Positions 52,216-60,840 are shown, counted from the first letter of the stretch. The stretch: 64,000 nt of DNA from Thiotrichaceae bacterium UBA7357 (GCA_002470825.1 DKOR01000014.1:10441-74440), one strand, 5' to 3'. The notes: generated from the sequence alone by a model not told the origin. Numbers and translations: made by a program.

Positions 52216-52513
52216 AGTAATGAAGATTTATTTCAGCGGTAACCCGTTTTTTTATTTCAAGCTCATTTGATTCATCAACCCCTAAACGCTTAGCGAGAAT
52301 AGCTATATCTTCAGAGCTTAATGACATGGCCACACGACTACGTTGAATTTTCTTGTAGCTAAGCCCTGTTAATTTTCGAACAAGATCGCTAGGCTTGATA
52401 TTTTCTTCAGCGGCATCAACAATAATCATTTTATTAACGTCCTCCTGAAACTCAAACTGCATTTGAATTTTCTTTAATGCTTCCGTCTCATGATTCCACT
52501 TATCATTTGGCAT
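52181..52513 (-). CDS. unknown 110-aa protein of the PspA cluster
   Basis: Not recognised. It is small, soluble and charged, with predicted helices (EALKKIQMQFEFQEDVNKMIIVDAAEENI, then SLSSEDIAILAKRLGVDESNELEIKKRV). The middle, IKPSDLVRKLTGLSYKKIQRSRVAMSLSSEDIAILAKRLG, has a helix-turn-helix-like rhythm and could bind nucleic acid, but no family is claimed. It overlaps the DUF2491 gene by 11 bp and the channel gene by 35 bp, so it is a real, translationally coupled member of the operon. Confidence 0.7.
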   Translation of the reverse strand: MPNDKWNHETEALKKIQMQFEFQEDVNKMIIVDAAEENIKPSDLVRKLTGLSYKKIQRSRVAMSLSSEDIAILAKRLGVDESNELEIKKRVTAEINLHYYDKKDKSNDDS

Positions 52514-53147
52514 TGGGCCACATCTCTAAAATCACATCAGTAGGAACTGACACTCCAAGGAAGACATCGGTTTCACCAGAGCTCCAAACTTCAACAGAAA
52601 GCGAATAGTTTTCATCCTTATTAAGCTCACAAATAAAGCCTCTAAACTCCTCGCATTTATCACTTTGCGTTGATGATGCTGTAATTTTTTTCACTATTAA
52701 GTCATCTTGATAAAAATAACCTTCGACATCTTTTTCAGTTTGAATATAAACACCTTCTTTAGTCCATCCCTCAGGAAGAACTGTGATATCTTGTGTTTTG
52801 ATCTGCGCATAATCATCATCAAAGAGTATTGAAAACTGTTCCAAATCAAATAACGACTCAACCATGGCTCTTTCAATTTTTATAGAAAAACATAGCAATG
52901 GGTCGCCATCATTATCATCCACTAAAAGATAGTATGTTTTATTTTCAGTGGAGCGTAATGTAACTTCTTTTTCTAAACCATCATCGTATTGATAGGTACC
53001 AACGCTAATCACTTCCAAATCACTGCCTTGCAGTTCAGCAGGAAGAGATGACCTTTCTTTTAAAGTAACAAGGTCTCCAACCTGTAATTCATCGGGTTTT
53101 GATAAGGTTCTCGTTTCAGTATTTTTTTTTCTATTAAAAAAAGCCAT
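52503..53147 (-). CDS. DUF2491 family protein (YjfK-like)
   Basis: A 214-aa cytosolic protein matching E. coli YjfK in position and kind. The N-terminal region reads LQVGDLVTLKERSSLPAELQGSDLEVISVGTYQYDDG, a beta-rich fold, with YYLLVDDNDGDPLLCFSIKI near 71. Function unknown. In E. coli the order yjfI (DUF2170), yjfJ (PspA), yjfK (DUF2491), yjfL (DUF350) is conserved; all four families are present here. Confidence 0.85.
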   Translation of the reverse strand: MAFFNRKKNTETRTLSKPDELQVGDLVTLKERSSLPAELQGSDLEVISVGTYQYDDGLEKEVTLRSTENKTYYLLVDDNDGDPLLCFSIKIERAMVESLFDLEQFSILFDDDYAQIKTQDITVLPEGWTKEGVYIQTEKDVEGYFYQDDLIVKKITASSTQSDKCEEFRGFICELNKDENYSLSVEVWSSGETDVFLGVSVPTDVILEMWPNAK

Positions 53148-53199
53148 CTACTTGAACTCCTTAAGGAAGTATTTTTAATACTCCTTTAGTTATGCGACA

Positions 53200-53892
53200 T
53201 TATGATTTGTTTTTATTTTTTAATCTTTCAAGGATATCATTGGCACTCGTTTTTTTACCACCAATACCCTCTTCTGATAATTTCTTATCCAGGTCACTAG
53301 AAGATTCTTCCTCCTCCATCCAATCACCTGCTTTTTGATTATCCTTCCACTCTTGCTGCTTCTTTTTAGCACGCGCTAATGAATCTGCAACGCGATTGCC
53401 GCTTGATTTAGTCGACGCAAAGTTCTTATTAATACTTGCGGTCGTTTTTTGTAGCTGTTCAACTGTTTTAATTTTTTCAAGCTCTCGCTTACCTTTTTCA
53501 AGATTTGAACTGCGTGTTTTAATCATTTTATTAAGCTGTAGAACCTCTTTTGCCAACGCAGTATGCTCTGTGAAAAGAATGTCTTTTTCTGACTCTAAAT
53601 CAGCTATTTTTTCAGCAACCTGTATCGCAAGATCTTCTTTACCAGCGTCAAGTGCTTCAACCGTTTTTGCTTCATAGTCAGTAATATCTGTGGTTAAGGA
53701 ATCAATTTTTCGTTTAAGTCCAATCTCAGTACCTTTCAACTGAGTTAGACTTTGTTTTGCCTTATTTATAGCGTTCGAGTCATCTCGAATATCTTGCTCG
53801 AGAATACGAATTAAGTTCGCATCAACGACAGATTCACCAACTTCACTAACACCGCCTTTTATCGCTTTAAATAAATCTTTTAATATACTCAT
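53200..53892 (-). CDS. PspA/IM30 family protein (YjfJ-like)
   Basis: Peripheral membrane protein of 230 aa of the ESCRT-III-like PspA/Vipp1 family. It begins SILKDLFKAIKGGVSEVGESVVDANLIRILEQDIRDDSNAI and forms a long coiled coil (about residues 30-165, rich in K/E/L heptads). The C-terminal part is charged and disordered (DWMEEEESSSDLDKKLSEEGIGGKK). It likely polymerises on damaged inner membrane. The pspBC/pspF partners of the classical Psp system are absent; the neighbours are DUF2170, DUF2491 and polyamine enzymes. Confidence 0.88.
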   Translation of the reverse strand: MSILKDLFKAIKGGVSEVGESVVDANLIRILEQDIRDDSNAINKAKQSLTQLKGTEIGLKRKIDSLTTDITDYEAKTVEALDAGKEDLAIQVAEKIADLESEKDILFTEHTALAKEVLQLNKMIKTRSSNLEKGKRELEKIKTVEQLQKTTASINKNFASTKSSGNRVADSLARAKKKQQEWKDNQKAGDWMEEEESSSDLDKKLSEEGIGGKKTSANDILERLKNKNKS

Positions 53893-53907
53893 GTGTAAAA
53901 TTACCTC

Positions 53908-54315
53908 TTATTTAAGTAAGGGTGAGATTGTTTCAAGAACATCAATCGTATTCTCAGCTTGAACTTCAAGCTCATGTGAAATGTTCTCAATAGTCGTGTT
54001 GACAGACATTGCGCCAAATAGAATGTAGTTATTGTCCTGAAGGCCAACTGAGCTTAATGGCACGGCTGGGCTAACCCTCAATAACAATGAATTTAACTCG
54101 TTAACTTTTTCTTTAGGAACTTCATCTGCACTAAACAATGGTGTGACAGTAAGAATCTGTTTCTCAGTCATCACTACATGAATTGAGAACTCATCATTAT
54201 TAGAGCAAGTCACCTCCAATATTTCATCATCAACGAAAACAGCTTCAAATGTAGTACCTTCGTCAGTGCTCATTTCATTAAGAATGAGTGATAGTTCTTG
54301 TAAATTATTCTGCAT
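53908..54315 (-). CDS. DUF2170 family protein (YjfI-like)
   Basis: A 135-aa cytosolic protein similar in length and content to E. coli YjfI: SLILNEMSTDEGTTFEAVFVDDEILEVTCSNNDEFSIHVVMTEKQILTVTPLFSADEVPKEKV. The pattern of beta strands then a helix recalls type III secretion chaperone-like folds, but no function is proven. It lies 15 bp before the PspA gene and may regulate it. Confidence 0.83.
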   Translation of the reverse strand: MQNNLQELSLILNEMSTDEGTTFEAVFVDDEILEVTCSNNDEFSIHVVMTEKQILTVTPLFSADEVPKEKVNELNSLLLRVSPAVPLSSVGLQDNNYILFGAMSVNTTIENISHELEVQAENTIDVLETISPLLK

Positions 54316-54361
54316 TTTAGTTCTCCATTGTTAAGACGATCTTTTGTCCGTTTAATATTAT

Positions 54362-54380
54362 ATTGCCATATTATGGCAAT
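54362..54380. promoter_or_regulatory. 19-bp near-perfect palindrome inside the PspA/polyamine cluster
   Basis: ATTGCCATA-T-TATGGCAAT, nine-base arms around one central base, in the 113-bp gap between the aminopropyltransferase and DUF2170 genes. It is the only sizeable gap between those two halves of the cluster. With a single-base centre it cannot form a normal hairpin loop, so it is more likely a repressor or activator site for an internal promoter of DUF2170-PspA. Confidence 0.5.
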
Positions 54381-54428
54381 AATCAAACTATATTTTCTAT
54401 ATAGTACTTTTATGTCTTCTGAATTAAG

Positions 54429-56141
54429 CTAATCAACTAAAAAAGCGCCGTTTTGTAATGACCATGCATTGTGGTGATAACGGTATAATATGTGGCTTCC
54501 TAGCTCATTGACGCGAATATCCTTAGCTGAATTGTAGAAATCCTGTGAAAACGTGAATGCCGTTTTTATTTGTTCTATCGAGATCCAAGTGTTTTCAATA
54601 GGCAGTTTGTTTATATTATTGATTCTCGTTCTTGCATCAATGCCATGAACTGTACCAATGGTCCATCCCCACTCACCAAAGGTCGGTACGTTCGCATGAT
54701 ACTGGTCTGTAATGAAGCCTGCATCAGCTAGTGTCCTACCTATAGAAATGAATGCTTTTTTAGCGTGATAAGGTGATGTCGACTGAATAGCGATTGCTCC
54801 ATCACCATTCATGAGTGCTTTTAGCCGCGTATAAAAATAGTTTGAATACAACTTATTTAAGTCAGGATGGCTTGGATCAGGAAGATCAACGATAATGGCA
54901 TCAAAAAGTTGTTGATTACTTATCATTTTTTCGACTTCTAAGAATGCATCTGCGGCGACCGTTTTTACTCTAGGGTCGAGGAAAGCGCTCCCATTCAACT
55001 TAAGCAATATCTCATTAACCTTTTTAGGCGCATTCTGGTCTTTTCCTGAAAATAGTTCGAGCATTGAAGGGTCAAGATCCACTAACGTAACGGAGTTTGG
55101 ATTCCATTTTAGAATTTCTCTAACCGCCATTCCGTCACCGCCGCCGATTACAAGAACGTTATCCTGTCTCGCGGATGAAAGAAGTGCTGGGTGAGTCAAG
55201 TAATTGTGATAAATAATTTCATCATTGCTTGAGAACTGGAGTCGACCATTAATGTACAGACTGGTGATTGGTTGAATCCCCTTTCCTACTTTACGTTCTG
55301 TTAGTGTCAAGTGCTGATAGGGTGTTATTTTCGTATAAACAACCTTATCTTTAAAGAATGAGGAACCCATTCCTTCAGTGATGGTTGTGCTAAAAAACCC
55401 TATCGTTATTAACAGTATAGTTAATCCGACATGCGCTAAGAATAATAGTTTTGGCCTATTGAGGTACTTTTGATAACGAAACAGAAAAATAAAGCCAATA
55501 AATATATTGACTGACGCAGTCCCTACTGCTGAAACAATAATAGGCTGTTTTAAACAAAAAATTACCCATATAGCCGCGCCCACACCCGCACCAATATAAT
55601 CTGCACCATAAATAGTGCCTGTATTATGTGTTAAATGTCTTTCATAAATAATTTCACGAATTCGTGCAATCAGTGGTATTTCCATTCCAATCATGACTCC
55701 AAGAAAGAAGCCACAGATGAAAGGTGTGTAGTACACAAAACGCTGTAATAGCTGAATTATGCCTCCATCTGTGGTGATGCTGCTGTGAAGGCCATAGATT
55801 TCTTGTAATTGCTGAGGTAGCGAGTAACTCAAGCTAATAATTCCTGCAACAATTAATATTGATGTCGCACCAAAAAATCCAATTAATAATTCAAGTACAG
55901 TAAACCCAGTAAACGGATCTTTTATGAGTTTTGCTGCAAACGCGCCAATGCCCATGGAAACGATCATTATTCCAATCATGGAATATATGGCGCTATCTAC
56001 AGCACCAATGACACGTCCGGCATAGTGAGACAATAGGTATTCATAAATAAGTCCACATGCCGCTAATACTGACATAATTCCGATAAGCGTTATGTCATGC
56101 GATAGCTTTAAGTCTCTTTTATTGCCTAATAAAGCATTCAT
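54429..56141 (-). CDS. membrane-bound spermidine synthase-like aminopropyltransferase
   Basis: A 570-aa fusion: an N-terminal membrane domain of about seven or eight helices (20-255) and a C-terminal spermidine synthase domain (about 265-540). The cofactor loop GGGDG is at 333-337, DLDP at 355-358 and DLPDPSHP at 419-426. The usual gate-keeping DEFxYHE motif is present in the form DEIIYHN at 307-313, so the catalytic His-x acid end is altered. It would move the aminopropyl group from decarboxylated AdoMet (made by the SpeH-type enzyme of the same operon) to an amine, but at the membrane. The acceptor may not be putrescine. Confidence 0.87.
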   Translation of the reverse strand: MNALLGNKRDLKLSHDITLIGIMSVLAACGLIYEYLLSHYAGRVIGAVDSAIYSMIGIMIVSMGIGAFAAKLIKDPFTGFTVLELLIGFFGATSILIVAGIISLSYSLPQQLQEIYGLHSSITTDGGIIQLLQRFVYYTPFICGFFLGVMIGMEIPLIARIREIIYERHLTHNTGTIYGADYIGAGVGAAIWVIFCLKQPIIVSAVGTASVNIFIGFIFLFRYQKYLNRPKLLFLAHVGLTILLITIGFFSTTITEGMGSSFFKDKVVYTKITPYQHLTLTERKVGKGIQPITSLYINGRLQFSSNDEIIYHNYLTHPALLSSARQDNVLVIGGGDGMAVREILKWNPNSVTLVDLDPSMLELFSGKDQNAPKKVNEILLKLNGSAFLDPRVKTVAADAFLEVEKMISNQQLFDAIIVDLPDPSHPDLNKLYSNYFYTRLKALMNGDGAIAIQSTSPYHAKKAFISIGRTLADAGFITDQYHANVPTFGEWGWTIGTVHGIDARTRINNINKLPIENTWISIEQIKTAFTFSQDFYNSAKDIRVNELGSHILYRYHHNAWSLQNGAFLVD

Positions 56142-56163
56142 CTAATCCATTCCACTGGATTCC

Positions 56164-57069
56164 TTAAATAATTGAATCGAGCATTTCTACTAATGGATTC
56201 AATATAATTGCCATTGATATAAAAATTTGAGCTTCAATGAAGGCCACACCAATATTTTTTTGATTATCAACTTCTTCGATAACATTGATACCTATGAGAA
56301 TAAAACGCCTTGCTATCGCTGCAAGAATAGTGATGAAAATAACAATTGCGATGGAAACCAAAAGCCATATTCCTGCTGATATCATTAGAGTGTCAGGCAT
56401 ATAACTCACTAGATGAGAACTTGCGCTTACGCCAAGTGCCGCAGCTATGATATGTCCGGCGTAACGTATAGATAGTGCTGGATTTCCTACTTTAATTGCA
56501 TCCTGAAGACGCTCGCCATTGTGTCGTCGCATATAAATTTGTGAACGCATTCTTGTTATCAGTAACAGAATGAACTGAGATGCAAAAAAGATAAAAACAA
56601 CTGACAGTAAACCATCGGCCGACTCAGTTTCAATCCACTTTATAGATGTTGATATAATAATGCCTAAAGACAAATAATTTGCTGCCTGGACTATGCCTGC
56701 TGAAATATTTTCGCTTGAAATTTCATCTTTCAATGAAAATCGATTAAAGATAACGAAATCATTAATCAATTTGCCTGTCCATAACAAGACGATACCTGCG
56801 AATGCGTATATCAAGACATTGGTGGCTTCAGTCAAAAGATTGTTACTCGGTGTACCGTCAACTGCTGCGGCAATGATCATTGCTAACGCTAGTGCACCAC
56901 CAGCAAAAGCAACTCCATAAGCGAAGTTATCTTTCTTTGATAGCTCGTCACTTGTATTGACCCCTTCTATGAGACCTTTGATCCATCGAAAAGCGCTGAT
57001 TGCTATTACTGATAAAACGAGATCGAGACATATCACGCTGACGACCCATATTAAGTTGTTATCTAACAT
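56164..57069 (-). CDS. DUF350 membrane protein (duplicated, YjfL-like)
   Basis: Inner-membrane protein of 301 aa with about eight helices. The DUF350 unit appears twice: AYGVAFAGGALALAMIIAAAVDG near 48-70, and a second, more diverged unit in the C-terminal half. DUF350 genes accompany PspA, DUF2170, DUF2491 and polyamine genes in many proteobacteria; the proteins are taken to be channel-like, without proof. It lies 14 bp after the lipoprotein gene and 22 bp before the aminopropyltransferase gene. Confidence 0.84.
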   Translation of the reverse strand: MLDNNLIWVVSVICLDLVLSVIAISAFRWIKGLIEGVNTSDELSKKDNFAYGVAFAGGALALAMIIAAAVDGTPSNNLLTEATNVLIYAFAGIVLLWTGKLINDFVIFNRFSLKDEISSENISAGIVQAANYLSLGIIISTSIKWIETESADGLLSVVFIFFASQFILLLITRMRSQIYMRRHNGERLQDAIKVGNPALSIRYAGHIIAAALGVSASSHLVSYMPDTLMISAGIWLLVSIAIVIFITILAAIARRFILIGINVIEEVDNQKNIGVAFIEAQIFISMAIILNPLVEMLDSII

Positions 57070-57083
57070 AATTTTCTCCTGAA

Positions 57084-58043
57084 TTATTTGCCGCGACGAC
57101 CGCTACGAGAAGTTCTTGACGATGAGTTTCGAGTCGTACTTTGAGAGCTACTCTTTTTATATGCGCTACTAAATTTAGCTTTTGTGGGCCTTGGTTTTGC
57201 TGACGTAGAAGAACCGCCTATTCTCTTTTTAGCGTAAGGACTCGTAAACTTTTTTCCTGATTTTTGGAATTTATTTTTTACTGTAGCTTGTGTTGCCCGC
57301 TGGTTTTTAAATTGAGAGGGTGAAGTATAATGACTTCTACCATAATCATTATAATAACTGTAGCCACGGTTATTTGACCAAGAAGAATAATAGATCGGTC
57401 GTCCAAAATTACTGAACATCGAATACATCCCATACCATGCCCAAAAAGAGGTGCCGTCATTTCTTCTTTGCCAGTTTCCGTAATTTGGATTACCTACTAA
57501 CTGGTTTCCAGTTTCAGAATCAGCAATTCCATTTGCTCTATCACTCGCTTCTTTACTTAATGCTTCTATACGAGGTAGTTTGCCATTTGATATGTCGGCG
57601 ATGACATTGATTGGATCTGTGAGCATCATATTGTAGATTGCTGGGTTTGCTGCATCAGATATTAACGCCAACTCTTGAGCGACATTTTCTGTCGCCAATT
57701 TTCCGTTTGCCGGTGCTGACTTAGATAGCGCAAGCGATGTTTTTAATCTATCAGCAAGACCTAAATAAATAGGTCCTCTCGAGGTTGAATCGAGAGCTAA
57801 CGCGTTAATAAGTTCAATGAATTCAGTCTCACTATTTTTTACAGTATCGGCATACATTTTTAATATACCTGTGTTTTTAACCAGTCCTTTATCGATATGA
57901 TCTTTTAGTTGAGCAACTGAACGCTGCGCGTTCGTTATGTAGACCTCCAGTTCCTTTGTTAGAAGTTCTTCCTGAGAAGTGCATCCAGATGTTGATATTA
58001 TTAATATAATTAACAAGCATAATATGTTAAATTTTTTTTTCAT
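57084..58043 (-). CDS. lipoprotein with basic Ser/Arg-rich tail
   Basis: About 319 aa. Signal peptide ends in the lipobox TSGC (mature Cys near residue 21), so it is lipid-anchored in the periplasm. An alpha-helical part follows to about residue 190, then a Tyr/Asn/Gly/Trp-rich segment (FWAWYGMYSMFSNFGRPIYYSS) and a C-terminal 100 residues rich in Ser, Lys and Arg (SSTTRNSSSRTSRSGRRGK). The tail is clearly disordered and cationic, fit to bind polyanions such as peptidoglycan or LPS; it is not a known domain. GGAG before the ATG at 58043 sets the start. No named family is claimed. Confidence 0.78.
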   Translation of the reverse strand: MKKKFNILCLLIILIISTSGCTSQEELLTKELEVYITNAQRSVAQLKDHIDKGLVKNTGILKMYADTVKNSETEFIELINALALDSTSRGPIYLGLADRLKTSLALSKSAPANGKLATENVAQELALISDAANPAIYNMMLTDPINVIADISNGKLPRIEALSKEASDRANGIADSETGNQLVGNPNYGNWQRRNDGTSFWAWYGMYSMFSNFGRPIYYSSWSNNRGYSYYNDYGRSHYTSPSQFKNQRATQATVKNKFQKSGKKFTSPYAKKRIGGSSTSAKPRPTKAKFSSAYKKSSSQSTTRNSSSRTSRSGRRGK

Positions 58044-58070
58044 AATAACTCCAGTCATGTTACAGTTTCC

Positions 58071-58463
58071 TTATTTTTTATTCTTTACACCATAGTTAAA
58101 GCTTCCAGCATCACGACTTATCATTTGTATCCTAAAACTATCAGGTTTCATATTCTTAGTGATAACGTGCGCTGCTTTTTCAGTTTCACAATCACCACAC
58201 ATAAAAACATCGAATGCAGCATAGTTCTTTTCTGGCCAAGTGTGCACTGTAATATGAGATTCAGTGAGTACTAATACACCTGTTATGCCACATCCTTCTC
58301 CGAAATGGTGAAAGTTGGATGACAGCACAGTAGCGTTTGCTGCATGGGCTGCTGAATGAAGTAATTTGAGCATTTCCTGCTCATCAAAATGTGACACTGC
58401 CCCTTTACAATCGATGATTGCGTGCTTACCAGGAGCATACATATTATTTCTTATAATCGACAT
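58071..58463 (-). CDS. speH: S-adenosylmethionine decarboxylase proenzyme (SpeH type)
   Basis: Makes decarboxylated AdoMet, the aminopropyl donor. The 130-aa class IB form self-cleaves at Glu68-Ser69 in LTESHITVHTWPE (66-78) to give the pyruvoyl group; His74 and Cys89 (FMCGDC) complete the site. FHHFGEGCGITGVLVL before it is also typical. It is the first gene of the ten-gene operon, with the membrane-bound aminopropyltransferase three genes later. A divergent small regulator-like gene starts 86 bp away. Confidence 0.94.
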   Translation of the reverse strand: MSIIRNNMYAPGKHAIIDCKGAVSHFDEQEMLKLLHSAAHAANATVLSSNFHHFGEGCGITGVLVLTESHITVHTWPEKNYAAFDVFMCGDCETEKAAHVITKNMKPDSFRIQMISRDAGSFNYGVKNKK

Positions 58464-58549
58464 ATTATGTTTATATTAAATATATCAGTTTGCATATTAA
58501 AAGATCATAATTAAACTAAATCGATAATAATTTTAAAATATATGACTGT

Positions 58550-58813
58550 ATGAAAAGTAAAAAAACTATCGCGCAAGGACTCGTCAACCGAGAAAAAAAA
58601 GTGAGCCGATACCTGAAACTAAGAAAAAAACTTCGCGTATTATCATTTGAGGAAATCTCCAAACGATTAAAATTAATAGACATTATTCAAAGCCGAGAGA
58701 ACCTAAGTAATAAGTTCCAGACGGGCAGAATAAGCGCCTCATTGTTCTTTTCTATCCTTGAGGTCATGAATGAAGAATCCGTTGACCTAAATGATTTAAA
58801 TAAATCAATATAG
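58550..58813 (+). CDS. small DUF6471-like HTH protein
   Basis: An 87-aa basic protein. The stretch LRVLSFEEISKRLKLIDIIQSRENLSNKFQTGRISASLFFSILEVM is like the DUF6471 family, which has a lambda-repressor-like layout (a helix pair, then NL-x-K-x2-x-G-R-I-S/F-A-x-F-F). It is divergent from speH with an 86-bp shared upstream region, so it may regulate that operon. Family call is by eye and not certain. Confidence 0.6.
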   Translation: MKSKKTIAQGLVNREKKVSRYLKLRKKLRVLSFEEISKRLKLIDIIQSRENLSNKFQTGRISASLFFSILEVMNEESVDLNDLNKSI

Positions 58814-58989
58814 TCGCTTTTTTTCGGTAATCAAGCGCTTTCATCATAACATTATTCCCGTTATAAGTTTTGAAACCTTTGATAAATCTCATTACCAAAA
58901 GAAGTACGCAGATGACGCTCTTTTCGCACCTTATAAATGACAATCTATAGTTCAATATTGCTAGTATTTATCGTTAAAATCCACACAAG

Positions 58990-59065
58990 TGGTGCCGGAA
59001 AGAGGATTCGAACCTCCGACCTACTATTTACGAAACAGTTGCTCTACCAACTGAGCTATTCCGGC
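58990..59065 (-). tRNA. tRNA-Thr (anticodon CGT)
   Basis: Full cloverleaf of 76 nt on the minus strand. Acceptor GCCGGAA pairs with TTCCGGC, discriminator A, and CCA is encoded (plus strand TGG at 58990-58992). The D arm is GCTC-AGTTGGTA-GAGC. The anticodon stem ACTGT/ATAGT has one G-T pair and the loop TTCGTAA gives CGT, which reads ACG (Thr). The T loop is TTCGAAT. The 176 bp before it toward the DUF6471 gene show nothing else. Confidence 0.95.
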
Positions 59066-59088
59066 ATTTTGTAAAAATATGAGAAAAA

Positions 59089-59529
59089 TTACATCGAATT
59101 TTTTACTCGAACAACCACATCAATACCCGATTGCACTGTGTTTTCAGGTAATGATGATTTTGGGTTTAAGCTCATTTCGTCAATTTCAAAATCAGATAGT
59201 TCACCCGTATCTTCATTGTAAAAATGGTGATGATGCGAGGTATTAGAATCATAAAAAATCTTTGTTGGATCAATACTAACTTCTCGAATCAATCCTTTCT
59301 CAACAAAAAGATTCAATGTGTTATAAACAGTTGCCTTTGAGACATGCACACCACTTTCATTAACAAATGCGAGGACTTTGTCTGCTGACAAATGTTGAGG
59401 TTTATTCAACATTACTTTAGCAATCTCATTTCTCTGAAACGTAGGATTGATATCGCATTTGAGTAATTTCACCTTTATGTGATTTTCGCTGTCCTTCATA
59501 AAATCCTGTTTGTTGATCTTTTCACTCAT
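59089..59529 (-). CDS. Fur-family regulator, Irr-like
   Basis: A 146-aa metal- or heme-responsive regulator. Winged helix (about 15-85, with FQRNEIAKVML and VSKATVYNTLNLFVEKGLI) and a dimerisation part with the HHHH stretch near 99-102 in NTSHHHHFYNEDTGELSDFEID, the mark of Irr-type members. The Cys pairs of Fur/PerR (CxxC) are absent, in line with Irr. The ATG at 59529 fits family N-termini. It is separated by 61 bp from thiO upstream. Confidence 0.85.
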   Translation of the reverse strand: MSEKINKQDFMKDSENHIKVKLLKCDINPTFQRNEIAKVMLNKPQHLSADKVLAFVNESGVHVSKATVYNTLNLFVEKGLIREVSIDPTKIFYDSNTSHHHHFYNEDTGELSDFEIDEMSLNPKSSLPENTVQSGIDVVVRVKNSM

Positions 59530-59590
59530 AAGAAAATTATAATAGAGGCTAATAGCAAAGTGGAAATGATACAACTCAGATTATCATTTA

Positions 59591-60688
59591 TCACGCTATT
59601 TCAGCTGAATTTGTCTGCCTATTAAGAGAAAACTCATCGATCTCCATAAACGAAGAATCGCCAGCAAACATATCCGCTAGTAATAATGCCGATGAAGGTC
59701 CCTGAAGTATTCCCTTCCGAAAATGTCCTGTATTGAAATAGAGATTTTTAAAATTTGGGACCGAACCGATAAATGGTTTTTCAGTATCTGTCGAAGGACG
59801 TAAACCAGACCAATGCTTTACTAGCGTTGCATTTTTGAGCGTAGGCCAAACAGTAACAGCCCAGCTTTGAAGCTCTTGCTGCGCAGTCATTGTCGTTTCT
59901 TTATTAAAACCAATGTCTTCCATGGTGCTGCCAATCAACACATGTCCATCTTGCCTCGGAATCAAGTAATGGCCACCATCCAATATTATTGTCTGTAATA
60001 CCGATTCAATAGGTTTAACACAGATCATCTGCCCATGGATGGGTTTAATATTCATATCAATACACTTGTCTCCTAGTACGCATTTACTCCAGGCACCAGC
60101 AGTAATAATCACTGATTCAGCAGATAGCTCACCACCTTTATATTCTACTTTTTCACACCGACCAGCAGATATGACAAACTTATTAATAGTTGTATTTTCA
60201 TAAAGTGAAACCGATAATTTTTTTAAGCTTTCACGCAGTGCCGTTAATAATCTGGGTGGTCTAATTTGTGCAATTTCGGGGAGTAAAATAACCTGATCAG
60301 GAAGGGTTATATTAGCATGCAGATTTTCCATTTTTTCTATTACTTTTATACACTTACTGCGTGCCCAATGATTTATGTCGTTAACATGCTCCGCTTCTAT
60401 GATAACAAGTCCTGATTTTACGTATTCAGGGTCAATACCTGCCTCGTTAATTAATGCTTCTATAAAGCTTGGATAATGTAATTTGCCATGCTCAGACAAC
60501 TCAGCAGACGACGAGTTTTCTGTCCATGGGCGCATTGAAGATAGTATCCCGCCTGCCGCCCAACTTGCTTCTTTGCCCAATTCGCCTTTCTCAATAAGAG
60601 CAACGTTTGCTCCGCGAATAGCCAATTCTCGAGCGGTCGTCATACCAATGATGCCGCCGCCAACAACAACAAAATCAAAATTTTTCAT
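59591..60688 (-). CDS. thiO: glycine oxidase ThiO
   Basis: FAD-dependent D-amino-acid-oxidase-fold enzyme of 365 aa, which oxidises glycine to the iminoglycine used for the thiazole of thiamine. The FAD motif VVVGGGIIGMTTARELAIRGANVALIEKG is at 6-34; KEASWAAGGILSSMRPW follows, and GLRPSTDTEKPFIGSVPNFKNLYFNTGHFRKGILQGPSSA near 305-345 holds the flavin and substrate contacts. No other thiamine genes are here. It may be co-transcribed with the Irr-like regulator. Confidence 0.9.
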   Translation of the reverse strand: MKNFDFVVVGGGIIGMTTARELAIRGANVALIEKGELGKEASWAAGGILSSMRPWTENSSSAELSEHGKLHYPSFIEALINEAGIDPEYVKSGLVIIEAEHVNDINHWARSKCIKVIEKMENLHANITLPDQVILLPEIAQIRPPRLLTALRESLKKLSVSLYENTTINKFVISAGRCEKVEYKGGELSAESVIITAGAWSKCVLGDKCIDMNIKPIHGQMICVKPIESVLQTIILDGGHYLIPRQDGHVLIGSTMEDIGFNKETTMTAQQELQSWAVTVWPTLKNATLVKHWSGLRPSTDTEKPFIGSVPNFKNLYFNTGHFRKGILQGPSSALLLADMFAGDSSFMEIDEFSLNRQTNSAEIA

Positions 60689-60840
60689 AAAAATATGGGC
60701 CTACTCATGATTTTAAAATAGTTTTACCGTATATCTGCTAAAAAGAACCTCTCGTCTATTAAAGATTCTCTTTGGATTCATGCATACTGTATATTTTAGT
60801 TTAAATGATTACTAAAACTTTTTATAAATTTGACAAAAAA

